NCBI RefSeq assembly: GCF_035593985.1
Contig: NZ_CP141587.1
Span: 248,001-312,000, forward strand
Source: Sphingomonas sp. LY29
GTDB taxonomy: Bacteria; Pseudomonadota; Alphaproteobacteria; Sphingomonadales; Sphingomonadaceae
Reading direction: 5' to 3'
Length of the DNA stretch: 64,000 bases
Shown here: positions 28,255 to 37,465 of the stretch, one piece after another
Numbering within the stretch: position 1 is the first letter of the stretch
Layout: every line of letters starts with the position of its first letter
Notes under the pieces: generated by a model
The model's database searches: none
Told to the model about the DNA's origin: nothing
What the model saw: the letters and a program-made list of their open reading frames with translations, nothing else
Made by a program: the position numbers and the translations under genes

Positions 28255-28974
28255 CCGCTTCGCCTCGGTCCACAACGCTTCCATTTCGTCGAGTGTCATT
28301 TGGGAAAAACCGGGCGCGGTCTCAATCGCACGAAAGCGCTTCTCGAACTTCCGGTTGGCCTGCCGTAACGCTTCTTCGGGATCGACCTTCAGATGCCGTG
28401 CGAGGTTGACGACCGCAAACAACAGGTCGCCGATTTCCTCCGCTTGCTCGCTCTCGGGAGCCTGCGCGACCTCTTCCAATTCCTCGAATATCTTCGATCG
28501 TGGGCCGTCCAAGTCAGGCCAGTCAAAACCGGTCCGCGCCGCACGTTTCTGCAATTTATGGGCTCGTTCGAGCGCGGGCAGGGCGATGGCGACGCCCGCA
28601 AGCGCGCTGGCGTCTGCATTGCCGATCCGCTCTTCGGCCTTGATCGCTTCCCAACCGGGACTTTGATCGAGTCCGCCGAACAGATGCGGGTGCCGACGCT
28701 CCAATTTGTCGCAAAGGCCGTCGAGGACGTTCTGAAGATCGAAGTGTCCGGCTTCTTCCGCCATTTGCGAATGGAAAACGACCTGAAGTTGCAGATCGCC
28801 GAGCTCGTCCGCGAGTGACGTCATGTCGTTCCGGTGGATTGCGTCGGCAACCTCGTACGCTTCTTCGATCGTATAGGGAGCGATCGTGCTGAAGGTTTGG
28901 ACACGATCCCATTCGCAACCACGTTCGGGATCGCGAAGGCGCTTCATGATGGCAACGAGACGATCCAAGCTCAT
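28234..28974 (-). CDS. mazG: Nucleoside triphosphate pyrophosphohydrolase MazG
   Basis: This 246-residue house-cleaning enzyme hydrolyses NTPs and dNTPs to monophosphates. It has two MazG-type helical domains: the first with LRDPERGCEWDRVQTF, EEAYEVADAI and ELGDLQLQVVFHSQMAEE, giving the EExxE...ExxD metal pattern; the second with KIFEELEEVAQA and EEIGDLLFAVVNLARHL. The start at 28974 gives MSLDRLVAIMKRLRDP, typical of the family. Upstream is an unusually AT-rich 30 bp, listed separately. Confidence 0.94.
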   Translation of the reverse strand: MSLDRLVAIMKRLRDPERGCEWDRVQTFSTIAPYTIEEAYEVADAIHRNDMTSLADELGDLQLQVVFHSQMAEEAGHFDLQNVLDGLCDKLERRHPHLFGGLDQSPGWEAIKAEERIGNADASALAGVAIALPALERAHKLQKRAARTGFDWPDLDGPRSKIFEELEEVAQAPESEQAEEIGDLLFAVVNLARHLKVDPEEALRQANRKFEKRFRAIETAPGFSQMTLDEMEALWTEAKRSQALET

Positions 28975-28984
28975 GCAAACCTCG

Positions 28985-29015
28985 GTATGATAATATGTAT
29001 TATGTAAAGTGTGAG
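28985..29015 (-). promoter_or_regulatory. AT-rich palindrome upstream of mazG
   Basis: In otherwise GC-rich DNA, 28990-29003 reads ATAATA-TG-TATTAT, a 6-bp inverted repeat, with further A/T on both sides. It sits 16 bp before the mazG start codon, where a -10 region or an operator would be. No specific regulator is recognised. Confidence 0.35.
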
Positions 29016-29017
29016 AG

Positions 29018-29602
29018 TTATCCGCGCAGGATCAGCCAGCGCCCTTCGACGCCCCAACTATCTAGCGACGAAAGGAAATTCATCCCGAGCACGTTCAGAT
29101 CGCTGTTCGTGGCAACGTGAAGGCCGACGTTCCGCCGTTCGATATCGCCGATCGCAAATTCCTGAGCCCGAGCGCTTCCAACACGGATCAAGCCGTTGCC
29201 CGTGCGGACGTTCTGCCGAAGGTCGATCACCGATAACCCTGCCGCCGCCGCTGTGTCGCGGCCGATCGTCGTCATCGTCGCGCCGCTATCCACCAGGAAC
29301 CGCACCGAAATGCCGTCGACCGCCGCGTCGACCCAAAAGTGCCCGTCGACCGACATTGGCACTCGCAATTCCTGTCCAGCAACGATCGGTGCGCCGGTGG
29401 CCTCGGACTTGAGTCGCTGCGCCACCATTCCAAGATCGTCGCGGTACGTGAACAGGACGAAGCCGGCTGCGAAAACGGTCAGCCATCCGACCGTCAGTGT
29501 CATCAGCCTGAACGGCCGCTCGCGACGCGAAATTAGCATTCCCGCGAGCAGCATGATCGCCATGAGAATATACAGGCTGCCGAGTTGGAGGTCGTTCGTC
29601 AC
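29018..29602 (-). CDS. Membrane-anchored retropepsin-like aspartic protease, second copy
   Basis: This 194-residue protein has two N-terminal membrane helices (LYILMAIMLLAGMLI and LTVGWLTVFAAGFVLF). A soluble domain follows, with the aspartic motif VDSGATMTTI and a C-terminal VLGMNFLSSLD of the clan AA (TIGR02281-like) family. One catalytic Asp per chain implies a dimer, as in retropepsins. The GTG at 29602 overlaps the stop of the upstream paralogue (GTGA), which sets the start. The family is common in alphaproteobacteria, but substrates are unknown. Confidence 0.85.
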   Translation of the reverse strand: MTNDLQLGSLYILMAIMLLAGMLISRRERPFRLMTLTVGWLTVFAAGFVLFTYRDDLGMVAQRLKSEATGAPIVAGQELRVPMSVDGHFWVDAAVDGISVRFLVDSGATMTTIGRDTAAAAGLSVIDLRQNVRTGNGLIRVGSARAQEFAIGDIERRNVGLHVATNSDLNVLGMNFLSSLDSWGVEGRWLILRG

Positions 29603-30183
29603 GGCTGCAGCACCAGATAGTTTCGCTCGACCCGCCAACTGTCGAGGGACGAAAGGAAATTCATTCCCAGCACATTCGCGCCGTCGCGATCGTTGATGTG
29701 GATCGTCAAGTTCGGGCGCGCGATCGGGCCCAGCTGGAAAAGTTCTGCCTGCGCAACGCGCATCTGAACCTCGCCGTTCGCCGTTTCAACGGTGGACACC
29801 CGCATTCCGGGCACCACCTGCGCCGCTTGCGCCGCATCCTGCGTGATCGTGGTGATCGAAGCACCGCTGTCGACCAGGAACCGCTCGTCATGGCCGTTGA
29901 CGCTGGCCTGCACCCAGAAGTGGCCATCGTCGGCAATCGGGATCCTGATTTCCTGTCCCTTCACAATCGGATTGCCCGTCGCCTCTGCACGAAGACGAGC
30001 CCCCAGAGAGGAAAACTCCCCGCGAAAGGCAAATACGATGAAGACGATCCCGAAGATTGCGGCCCATGCAGCGGCCATCTTGGCCACTTTGCCAAAAGGA
30101 AGTCGCATGCTGATCAGCGAGCCCGCAACGAGCATCAGGCACAGCACCAAGTACAGCGTGTTCATTCCCTGATCGCCGCTCAT
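29599..30183 (-). CDS. Membrane-anchored retropepsin-like aspartic protease, first copy
   Basis: This 194-residue paralogue of the next gene has the same layout: helices about residues 8-25 and 33-50, the segment RAEATGNPIVKGQEIRIPI, the catalytic VDSGASITTI (Asp about 108), and the C-terminal NVLGMNFLSSLDSW. The shared PIVxGQE and LGMNFLSSLDSW stretches show a tandem duplication that has since diverged. It overlaps the MBL-fold gene by 4 bp (ATGA), so it belongs to the long minus-strand operon. Confidence 0.85.
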   Translation of the reverse strand: MSGDQGMNTLYLVLCLMLVAGSLISMRLPFGKVAKMAAAWAAIFGIVFIVFAFRGEFSSLGARLRAEATGNPIVKGQEIRIPIADDGHFWVQASVNGHDERFLVDSGASITTITQDAAQAAQVVPGMRVSTVETANGEVQMRVAQAELFQLGPIARPNLTIHINDRDGANVLGMNFLSSLDSWRVERNYLVLQP

Positions 30184-30947
30184 GCGAATCCAATCTCCAG
30201 TCCATCGTGCGCGGGCGCGGCCCAGGCCGGAAGCTCTTCAGCCAATTTCGCATAGTCCATGCTGTTGTCGAGATGGCTGAGGTACAGCTGACCGACCTTC
30301 AACTGCGCAGCCCAATCCAGCACGGCCTCCAGATGGGCATGGGTAGGATGCGGTCGGCGCCGGAGACAATCGGCGATCAGGACGTCAACGCCTTGGTACA
30401 TGGCCAACATGTCGTCAGTCATGTCGTGGAAATCAATTGCATAGCCGAGGGATTTGCCATCCTCATCGAACCGCAGACCAAGCGACTGGATCGAACCGTG
30501 GGGCTGGTCGACAAAGCGGATCGCGGCATTGCCCCACTCCATCCCCTCCCCGATGTCGTGAGTGGTGAGGACTGCAGGATAGAGCGCTGTGCCTTTGGTC
30601 ATATAGCCGAACCGCCGCTGAAGGGCGGCCAGCACTTTGGCCCGAGCGAAGAGCGGAACCTGGTCCCGGTTCATTTGCGCGATCTGGCGAAGGTCGTCGA
30701 TGCCGTGACAGTGATCGGCATGGTCATGCGTGATGACGACGCCGTCGATACGGTCGACGGTGTTGGCGAGCAATTGGCAACGCATGTCGGGGCCGCAGTC
30801 GATGAGCAGCTTCTTGCCGGCACTTTCGAACAGAATCGACGATCGCGTGCGCGCATTGCGGGCATCGTCGGGGTCGCAGGCACCCCAATCATTTCCGATC
30901 CTGGGCACCCCCGACGACGTGCCGCAGCCCAGGACTGTGACCTTCAC
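30180..30947 (-). CDS. MBL-fold metallohydrolase (PhnP-like)
   Basis: This 255-residue beta-lactamase-fold protein has the metal motif HDHADHCHGIDDL (about residues 75-87), an N-terminal VTVLGCGTSSGVPRIG typical of PhnP-like and related phosphodiesterases, and a late SHLDNSMDY with a final metal-binding His. The Cys-containing NDWGACDPDDARNARTR segment is also typical. Its substrate is unknown; PhnP cleaves cyclic phosphoribosyl phosphate, but no phosphonate genes are near. It overlaps tatD and the first protease, each by 4 bp. Confidence 0.87.
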   Translation of the reverse strand: MKVTVLGCGTSSGVPRIGNDWGACDPDDARNARTRSSILFESAGKKLLIDCGPDMRCQLLANTVDRIDGVVITHDHADHCHGIDDLRQIAQMNRDQVPLFARAKVLAALQRRFGYMTKGTALYPAVLTTHDIGEGMEWGNAAIRFVDQPHGSIQSLGLRFDEDGKSLGYAIDFHDMTDDMLAMYQGVDVLIADCLRRRPHPTHAHLEAVLDWAAQLKVGQLYLSHLDNSMDYAKLAEELPAWAAPAHDGLEIGFA

Positions 30948-31720
30948 GTGACCGCTTTTCCGAACAATCGGAAGAAGTTGGCGGTGGTGTTCGCGGCGAT
31001 TTCTTCGACTGGTTCATCGCGAAGGTCGGCAAGAAAAGCGGCAGTGTCGGCCACGAACGCCGGCTCGCACGGTCGCCCGCGATGCGGAACGGGTGCCAGA
31101 AACGGGGAGTCGGTTTCGACCAGCAGCCGGTCCTTCGGGATGGTGCGGGCGACGTCCTGCAAGTCCTTGGCATTCTTGAACGTGACGATCCCGGAGATCG
31201 AGACGTAAAAGCCCAAGTCGAGCCCTGCCTTGGCGAGTGCCGCGCTTCCGGTGAAGCAGTGCAGGACACCCTTCACCCCGCCGGCCGCGACCGCCGACGT
31301 CAATATGTCGACCGTGTCACCCTCCGCATCGCGGGTGTGGATGACCAACGGCAGCCCAGTCTGGCGTGAAGCGTCGATGTGCGCGGCGAAGCGGTCGCGC
31401 TGCGCCGCCCGGTCCGACTTGTCGTAATGATAGTCGAGACCGCATTCGCCAATCGCGATTACGCGAGGATGCGCGGACGCCTCGATTAATGCCGCTGCGC
31501 CAAGGTCCGGATGAGCGTCGGCCTCATGAGGATGGACGCCAATGCTCGCCCAGACGTCATCGTGCTTGTCGGCGGCTGCGACGATCTCTGCCCATTCGCG
31601 CTGCCGCGTGGAGATATTCAGAAATCCCGCGACCCCGCGATCGCGTGCGGTCTGCAATACCTCGTCTTGGCGCTCGACCAGCCCATCATAATTGAGATGG
31701 CAGTGGCTATCGATCAGCAT
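30944..31720 (-). CDS. TatD-family metal-dependent hydrolase
   Basis: This 258-residue TIM-barrel hydrolase shows all metal ligands of the TatD family: DSHCHLN at the N-terminus, GECGLDYHY, VIHTRD, HCFTG and ETDSPFLAP. Family members are 3'-5' exonucleases or D-aminoacyl-tRNA deacylase-like; the exact role is uncertain. The ATG at 31720 overlaps the metG stop (TGATG); this fixes the start, although the frame stays open much further upstream inside metG. metG-tatD adjacency is widely conserved. Confidence 0.93.
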   Translation of the reverse strand: MLIDSHCHLNYDGLVERQDEVLQTARDRGVAGFLNISTRQREWAEIVAAADKHDDVWASIGVHPHEADAHPDLGAAALIEASAHPRVIAIGECGLDYHYDKSDRAAQRDRFAAHIDASRQTGLPLVIHTRDAEGDTVDILTSAVAAGGVKGVLHCFTGSAALAKAGLDLGFYVSISGIVTFKNAKDLQDVARTIPKDRLLVETDSPFLAPVPHRGRPCEPAFVADTAAFLADLRDEPVEEIAANTTANFFRLFGKAVT

Positions 31721-33225
31721 CAGGTCGCGCTTTCGTCCTCGCCGAGTTCGAGCCGCGGGAAGATCGGAGTAGGCGCGGCGATCGGGACGCCCCCCTGCCC
31801 GGCATCGATGTTCGCGATCAAACGAGCTGCTGCGCCGGGGATGACGGGAATGACCGCTTCGGCCAGTCGGCGAACTGCCGCTACCAACGTGCCAAGCACC
31901 TCGGCCATGCGATCGGGATCGGTTTTCCGAAGTGCCCACGGGGCTTGCGCGTCGACATAGGCGTTGCAGGCAAACACCGCCGCCATCCACGCTTCGAGCC
32001 CGATCGAGAAGGCGAAGCGCTCGAACTCCGTCGAGAGCGTCGCGCAACCTTCGTTTACCTGAGCGAGGAGACGAACATCATCATCATGCTTGCCCGATGC
32101 CGGAACGACGCCGCCCAAGTTCTTGAAAACCATCGACAGACTGCGCTGCGCAAGATTGCCAAAGCTGTTGGCTAGCTCGCTGTTGACGCGATTGACGATC
32201 GCCTCATGGCTGTAGCTTCCGTCCTGCCCGAACGTCACTTCACGGAGCAGGAAATAGCGCAGCGCGTCGACGCCGTAGCGGTCGGCCATCTCGATGGGGT
32301 CGACGACATTGCCGACGCTCTTCGACATCTTCTCGCCGCGCGAAAGTAGGAAGCCGTGTCCATAGATTTGGCGCGGGAGTTCGATCGCTGCCGACATCAG
32401 GAACGCCGGCCAATAGACGGCGTGGAATCGGACCACGTCCTTACCGATCAGGTGGCAGTCGGCCGGCCAGTATCGATCGACCATTTCTCCGCCATCGGGA
32501 TAGCCCAGACCGGTCAGATAGTTGGTGAGCGCGTCGAGCCAAACGTACATGACGTGGCGCTCACTGTTCGGCACCTTGATGCCCCAGTCGAAGCTGGTTC
32601 GCGAAATGCTGAGGTCGTTGAGCCCGCCTTCGACGAAGCGAAGCACTTCGTTGCGGCGGCTGTCAGGCTGGATGAAGTTTGGATTCTGGATGTAATGCTC
32701 AAGTAGCCGATCCTGATACGCCGATAGCCGGAAGAACCAGCTTTCCTCAGCGGTCCATTCGACCGGCGTCTGTTGTGGCGACAGGCGCACACCCCCCTCA
32801 CCTTCGGTCAGCTCGCTCTCGTCGTAGAAGGCCTCGTCGCGGACCGAATACCAGCCCTCGTAGCGATCGAGGTAAAGGTCGCCATTGGCTTCCATCGCCT
32901 GCCACAGGGCCTGGCTGGCGCGGTGGTGGGCCGGCTCAGTCGTGCGGATGAAACGATCGTAATCTACCTCAAGACGGTCGCACATTTCCTTGAAAAGGGC
33001 AGACATTTCGTCAGCGTAGACCGACGGTTCGAGCCCCTTTGCCTTCGCGGCCTGAGCCATCTTGAGGCCATGCTCGTCGGTCCCGGTCTGGAAACGAACA
33101 TCGAAGCCTTTCGACTTCTTGAAGCGCGCGATCGCGTCGGCGGCGATCGCTTCGTAAGCATGTCCGATATGCGGCGCGCCGTTCGGATAGCTGATAGCGG
33201 TGGTGATGTAATAAGGCTCGGCCAT
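31720..33225 (-). CDS. metG: Methionyl-tRNA synthetase
   Basis: This 501-residue class I synthetase charges tRNA-Met. It has the HIGH motif as PHIGHAYEA (about residues 17-25), the signature KMSKS in GEKMSKSVGN (about 300), and the anticodon-binding helical domain at the C-terminus. The CP domain lacks the four zinc cysteines of the E. coli type, and there is no C-terminal EMAP-like dimerisation domain; both fit the short form seen in alphaproteobacteria. It sits 24 bp after holB in the same operon. Confidence 0.96.
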   Translation of the reverse strand: MAEPYYITTAISYPNGAPHIGHAYEAIAADAIARFKKSKGFDVRFQTGTDEHGLKMAQAAKAKGLEPSVYADEMSALFKEMCDRLEVDYDRFIRTTEPAHHRASQALWQAMEANGDLYLDRYEGWYSVRDEAFYDESELTEGEGGVRLSPQQTPVEWTAEESWFFRLSAYQDRLLEHYIQNPNFIQPDSRRNEVLRFVEGGLNDLSISRTSFDWGIKVPNSERHVMYVWLDALTNYLTGLGYPDGGEMVDRYWPADCHLIGKDVVRFHAVYWPAFLMSAAIELPRQIYGHGFLLSRGEKMSKSVGNVVDPIEMADRYGVDALRYFLLREVTFGQDGSYSHEAIVNRVNSELANSFGNLAQRSLSMVFKNLGGVVPASGKHDDDVRLLAQVNEGCATLSTEFERFAFSIGLEAWMAAVFACNAYVDAQAPWALRKTDPDRMAEVLGTLVAAVRRLAEAVIPVIPGAAARLIANIDAGQGGVPIAAPTPIFPRLELGEDESAT

Positions 33226-33249
33226 GTCGTTGGCCCTAGCCGCGCCGCC

Positions 33250-34227
33250 CTAACGCTTCAAGGCGACCGACGCGAGGATTCCGCCAAGCTGGAAAACGGT
33301 CGCGCCCGGATCGAGCGACAGGCGCGGCGCCAGGGCGGTCGTCTCGCGCGCCCGCGCATATGCCGTCAGCGCTCTCCCCCGCTGCTCACCGGACGCCGTG
33401 ATCGCCTCACGGGCAATCAGAGCAGGCACAAGCGCGAGAAACGCCGAGTAGCGATCTGCCGCGGCCTTAGTGGACAACGACGAGGCGAGCTTCGAGCGCC
33501 GGATGTTGTCGGCATCTCCATCACGCATAATCCGACGGGCATCTTCTTCGAGCGGCGCGAGATCGAGCTTGGCCATCGACATTGCGCGCCCGGGTGATCC
33601 TTGAGCCAGGCCGATCAGTCGCTCGATATCGGCCGACGACAAACCATTGGCCGGGTCCGACAGCACCGACTTCATGGAGTCATTATCCAACCGCGCAAAG
33701 TCGAGGCGACGGCACCGCGATCGGATGGTCGGAAGCAAACGCCCCGGCGCGTGGCTGACCAGGAAGAACAAGGTCGATGGCGGCGGCTCCTCGAGCATCT
33801 TCAGCAGTGCGTTGGCCGCCGAGGCCTCCAGATGGTCCGCAGAATCGATGACGATGGCGCGCCAAGAACTGAGCGAAGGAGTGACACTCAGCAAGTCGCC
33901 GAGTGAACGGACCTGATCGACGCTGATGTTACGGGCGAGACCACCCGTCGGTTTCTCCAGCCGCCGAAGCCAGCGAAAGTCGGGGTGGCTTCCCGCGCTA
34001 AGAAGCCGCGCCACCGGATGATCGGTCGGCGTGCCGAGATCGGGTTCGTCGCTGACCGGACCGGCCGCGTCGGCCAGAACGCGTGTCGACGCCATTCGCG
34101 CGAACATCGCTTTTCCGACGCCGCTTGGACCAGCGAGCAGCCAAGCATGATGGAGACGTCGCCCGGCCCATGCTGTCGAGAATTGCTCGACCGCCCGGCT
34201 CTGGCCAAAAAGCCTTTCCATGCTCAC
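33250..34227 (-). CDS. holB: DNA polymerase III delta' subunit
   Basis: This 325-residue clamp-loader subunit has Walker A-like LLAGPSGVGKAMFAR, the HPDFRWL segment, the ISVDQVRSL stretch, and IDSADHLEASAANALLKMLEEPP with the SRC motif IRSRCRRLDF. The zinc-binding cysteines of E. coli delta' are absent between the P-loop and HPD. The GTG at 34227 overlaps the tmk stop (GTGA); an ATG two codons later is the alternative. The order tmk-holB-metG-tatD is conserved in many bacteria. Confidence 0.92.
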   Translation of the reverse strand: MSMERLFGQSRAVEQFSTAWAGRRLHHAWLLAGPSGVGKAMFARMASTRVLADAAGPVSDEPDLGTPTDHPVARLLSAGSHPDFRWLRRLEKPTGGLARNISVDQVRSLGDLLSVTPSLSSWRAIVIDSADHLEASAANALLKMLEEPPPSTLFFLVSHAPGRLLPTIRSRCRRLDFARLDNDSMKSVLSDPANGLSSADIERLIGLAQGSPGRAMSMAKLDLAPLEEDARRIMRDGDADNIRRSKLASSLSTKAAADRYSAFLALVPALIAREAITASGEQRGRALTAYARARETTALAPRLSLDPGATVFQLGGILASVALKR

Positions 34228-34853
34228 GGCAGCAAGTCGCCCAATGCATATAAAAGTCGCGCGGTGACTGTTGGGGCGCTGCCGTCGGCATCGACCAGTC
34301 GTACCCTTTCGGGCTCGACGTCGGCCATTCGGCGAAAACCCGCCTCGACCGCGGCGTGATAGGAAGGCGGCCGAGACCCGATCCGATCGCCGGCATTCCC
34401 GTCGCGAACACGAGCGCGGGTGGCGCCTTCGCTTTCTTCCAGGATCAGCACCAGCGTTCGATCGGGGACGAAATCGAGGCTTCCAAATCGATGCAAATCG
34501 CGGACCGCCTCGATGCCCAGTCCCCCGGCCTCACCTTGATAGGCCAGGCTGGAATCCAGAAAGCGATCGCTCAGCACCCATTCGCCACGAGCAAGCGCTG
34601 GACTAATGGTCTTTTGGATATGATCGGCGCGGGCTGCCGCGAACAGGAGCGCTTCGGCGCGGGGCGACCAGCGCCCTTCATCGCCCGAGAGGAGCAACTG
34701 CCGGATCGCCTCGGCTCCCGGGCTTCCACCGGGCTCGCGAGTGACGAGCACGGTTAGCCCACGCCCCTCTAGCGCGGCGGCGAGCGCCGACACTTGGGTC
34801 GACTTGCCGACCCCTTCTCCGCCTTCAAGGCTGATGAACCGCCCGGGAGTCAT
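34224..34853 (-). CDS. tmk: Thymidylate kinase
   Basis: This 209-residue kinase phosphorylates dTMP to dTDP. It has the P-loop LEGGEGVGKSTQ, the LVTREPGGSPGAEAIR segment, the DRFLDSSLAYQG motif and LID-region arginines in SEGATRARVRDG. The start at 34853 lies 6 bases after the DD-carboxypeptidase stop and is well supported by the family N-terminus MTPGRFISLEGGEG. Confidence 0.96.
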   Translation of the reverse strand: MTPGRFISLEGGEGVGKSTQVSALAAALEGRGLTVLVTREPGGSPGAEAIRQLLLSGDEGRWSPRAEALLFAAARADHIQKTISPALARGEWVLSDRFLDSSLAYQGEAGGLGIEAVRDLHRFGSLDFVPDRTLVLILEESEGATRARVRDGNAGDRIGSRPPSYHAAVEAGFRRMADVEPERVRLVDADGSAPTVTARLLYALGDLLP

Positions 34854-34859
34854 CCCGGT

Positions 34860-36035
34860 TCAGGCCATGCCGACCATTTGCTTGAACGCAAGCCAGGCGC
34901 GCCCGAAGAAACCGGCCTCCGTCACTGCCTCGCCCGCGATCAGCGGCATGACCTGTTCACCGGTGTCCGGGCTCGTCACGATCAGGTCGGCGATATGCTG
35001 GCCCTTGGCGATCGGCGCCTTGATCGGCCCCTGATAGCGCAGCTTCATCGAGGTCTGGCCCGCAAGCCCGGCCGGAACCGTTACCGCCAGATTGCGCGGC
35101 GCCACGAGCGACACGTCGGCCGCGCTGCCGAGTTGAACCTTTGCGCGGCCCACCGTCGCGTTCGCGGCGAACAACGGCTTGGCCTGCCACGCATTAAAGC
35201 CCCACTCCATCAGTCGCGTGGACTCGACGATTCGCTGATTGAAGCTGTCGAGACCTGCGACGACCATGACCAGTCGGCGGCCGTTCTGCTCCGCCGACCC
35301 GGTGAAGCCGTAACCGGCTTCCTCGGTATGGCCTGTCTTCAGGCCATCCGCGCCAGCGACCTTGCCGAGCAACGGATTGCGGTTCGACTGAGTGATCGCC
35401 TGTCCCGACCCCAAGGTCTTCCCCCAGGTAAAATTCCGCTGGCCGTAGAATTGCTTGTAGAGCTTGGGATGCCGCTCGACCGACGCGCGCGCCAGCGTCG
35501 CAAGGTCGCGGGCGGTCACGACCGTCCGCCCCTCGTCCGGCCAGCCGTTGCTGTTGCCGAACCGGCTATTGGTCAGCCCCAATTCCTTGGCGAGCGCATT
35601 CATCTGGTTGGCGAACGCTTCCTCGGTGCCGGCGAGGCACTCCGCCAGAACCACCGACGCGTCATTGCCCGAGAGCGTGACGATGCCGTGCAGGAGGTTT
35701 TCGACGCTGACCTGCTCGTTCGGTGACAGGAACATGGTCGAGCCTGCCTGCGGGCCATGCCATTTCTGCCAGGTCTCGGGACGAACCGTGCACATCTTCG
35801 ACAGGGGCAACTCCCCCTTGTCGATCAATTCGAACGCGACCTCGGTCGTCATCATCTTGGCCATCGAGGCCGGCGGCATCGGGCGATCGGCATCCTTCGC
35901 CAGCAGGACCGCACCCGACGACAGGTCGACCAGATAGGCCACTGGCGCAGGCGTCGTGAAGGGCGGCGCTGCCGCAGGGGCCGCGGACGCAAGCATGAGG
36001 GAGGCGATCGTGATCGGGAAAGCGGCGCGAATCAT
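34860..36035 (-). CDS. dacC: D-alanyl-D-alanine carboxypeptidase (PBP5/6 type)
   Basis: This 391-residue periplasmic enzyme trims the terminal D-Ala from peptidoglycan stem peptides. It has a signal peptide (MIRAAFPITIASLMLASAAPAAA), the catalytic SxxK in PPASMAKMMTT (Ser about 57), the SGN motif in LSGNDASV and the KTG motif in LKTGHTEEAGY. A PBP5 C-terminal beta domain follows, ending in an amphipathic AWLAFKQMVGMA anchor. It is the first gene of the operon running through tmk, holB and metG, and lies 45 bp after the lytic transglycosylase gene. The symbol choice between dacA and dacC is by convention only. Confidence 0.93.
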   Translation of the reverse strand: MIRAAFPITIASLMLASAAPAAAPPFTTPAPVAYLVDLSSGAVLLAKDADRPMPPASMAKMMTTEVAFELIDKGELPLSKMCTVRPETWQKWHGPQAGSTMFLSPNEQVSVENLLHGIVTLSGNDASVVLAECLAGTEEAFANQMNALAKELGLTNSRFGNSNGWPDEGRTVVTARDLATLARASVERHPKLYKQFYGQRNFTWGKTLGSGQAITQSNRNPLLGKVAGADGLKTGHTEEAGYGFTGSAEQNGRRLVMVVAGLDSFNQRIVESTRLMEWGFNAWQAKPLFAANATVGRAKVQLGSAADVSLVAPRNLAVTVPAGLAGQTSMKLRYQGPIKAPIAKGQHIADLIVTSPDTGEQVMPLIAGEAVTEAGFFGRAWLAFKQMVGMA

Positions 36036-36080
36036 CGGAAAGGTCGGCTCCGGTCTGCAGGAGGAAATGAGGCGCTACGT

Positions 36081-37178
36081 CTAGCGACTGGCGATGGCAT
36101 CCGCTAGCAGACCGACCGAAAGCGCATAAAAGTTCGAGCAATTATAATCGAGGATCGCCCGATAGTTGGTCGACAGCAGATATGCGGTGTTCGACGGGCC
36201 GTCCGGTTCGATCAGTGTCGCCATCTCATTCTCCGGCAGACCGCGCCCGGTCGGCGCTACGCCTAGCTCGCGCCATTCCCGCATCGTCTTCCACTGGCTG
36301 TGACGCGCATAGACTCGCTCGCATCGCGGAGCGGTCAGTCGCGATACGATCGCGCGGCGATTGAGCGTCGAGGGCACCCGAACCGGCACGCCCCAGTGGA
36401 TGTTCGGCTTCCAGCCGGCATCGCGCAGGTATGATGCGATCGAAGCCAGGCCATCGGCCTCGCTGCTCCAGATGTTCGCGACCCCGTCCCCGTCTCCGTC
36501 GACGGCCAGTCGTAGGACGGCCGACGGCATGAACTGGGGATAGCCGGTCGCCCCGGCCCAGCTCCCCTTAAGGCGCGACCGAGGGGTGCCGCGATCCAGC
36601 AGCCGCAGGGCGGCAATGAATTCGTCTTCGAAAAACTCCCGCCGACGGCCCTCATAGGCCAGCGTCGATAGCGCATCGAGCAGATCGAAATTGCCGGTCA
36701 CCGAACCGTAGCTGGTTTCGTGACCGTAGATCGCCATCAGGACCTGCGGTTCCACTCCGAAACGACGCTCGATCGCGGCCAGCCGCGTCCAGTTGGTGGA
36801 ATAGCGTGCCTGGCCCCGGTTAATCAGCGACGAGGTGACGTGTTGGCGACGATAGGGCGCGAATGGCGGGATCGCGTTGGGATTGTTGACCTGCCCCGGC
36901 TGCGCTCGGTCGAGACGGATCGCGGTCTGGTTGAGCTTGAGATAGGGAATCGTCGCCGCGATCGTGGCGGGACGGATTCCTTCGGCCCTCGCACGGGCAG
37001 CGAGGACCTGCTGGTAAGCTACGAAGCTGGACGCGCCCCCCGATGGTCCTGGACGAGCAGGCTGGACTGCGAGCCGGACGACCGACGTTGGAAGCGGCGC
37101 AAGCGGATCGAGCGGCTGCGCATTGGCCGTGCCGCCGGCCGTCATGATCGTCGCCGCCAAGATCAACTTCATACGCAT
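36081..37178 (-). CDS. Lytic murein transglycosylase, MltB family
   Basis: This 365-residue periplasmic enzyme cleaves peptidoglycan glycan strands with formation of 1,6-anhydro ends. It has a signal peptide (MRMKLILAATIMTAGGTANA), and the SLT_2 domain with the catalytic Glu in AIYGHETSYGSVTG, followed by DALSTLAYEGRRREFF and KGSWAGATGYPQFMPS. The C-terminal part includes NYRAILDYNCSNFYALSVGLLADAI. The ATG at 37178 has GGAG 6 bases upstream. With the next gene, a DD-carboxypeptidase, it forms a cell-wall remodelling pair. Confidence 0.92.
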   Translation of the reverse strand: MRMKLILAATIMTAGGTANAQPLDPLAPLPTSVVRLAVQPARPGPSGGASSFVAYQQVLAARARAEGIRPATIAATIPYLKLNQTAIRLDRAQPGQVNNPNAIPPFAPYRRQHVTSSLINRGQARYSTNWTRLAAIERRFGVEPQVLMAIYGHETSYGSVTGNFDLLDALSTLAYEGRRREFFEDEFIAALRLLDRGTPRSRLKGSWAGATGYPQFMPSAVLRLAVDGDGDGVANIWSSEADGLASIASYLRDAGWKPNIHWGVPVRVPSTLNRRAIVSRLTAPRCERVYARHSQWKTMREWRELGVAPTGRGLPENEMATLIEPDGPSNTAYLLSTNYRAILDYNCSNFYALSVGLLADAIASR

Positions 37179-37288
37179 CGAATTCTCCAACCCTCGCTCA
37201 ACGCTAGACGCGAACGGCGAGCACGCCCACCGCATTCGTCCTGCGACTTGCACAGCCCATCGTCGTCGCTTAGTCCCGCCAACCTGAA

Positions 37289-37378
<90 letters not shown>

Positions 37379-37465
37379 CGTCCCGGACCTTCACCTTCGT
37401 CTGGCGCCTTCCCGCCGAGAAGGCTAAGGCGCCCTCAAATTCACACCACTTTCGCGGAGACTGAC

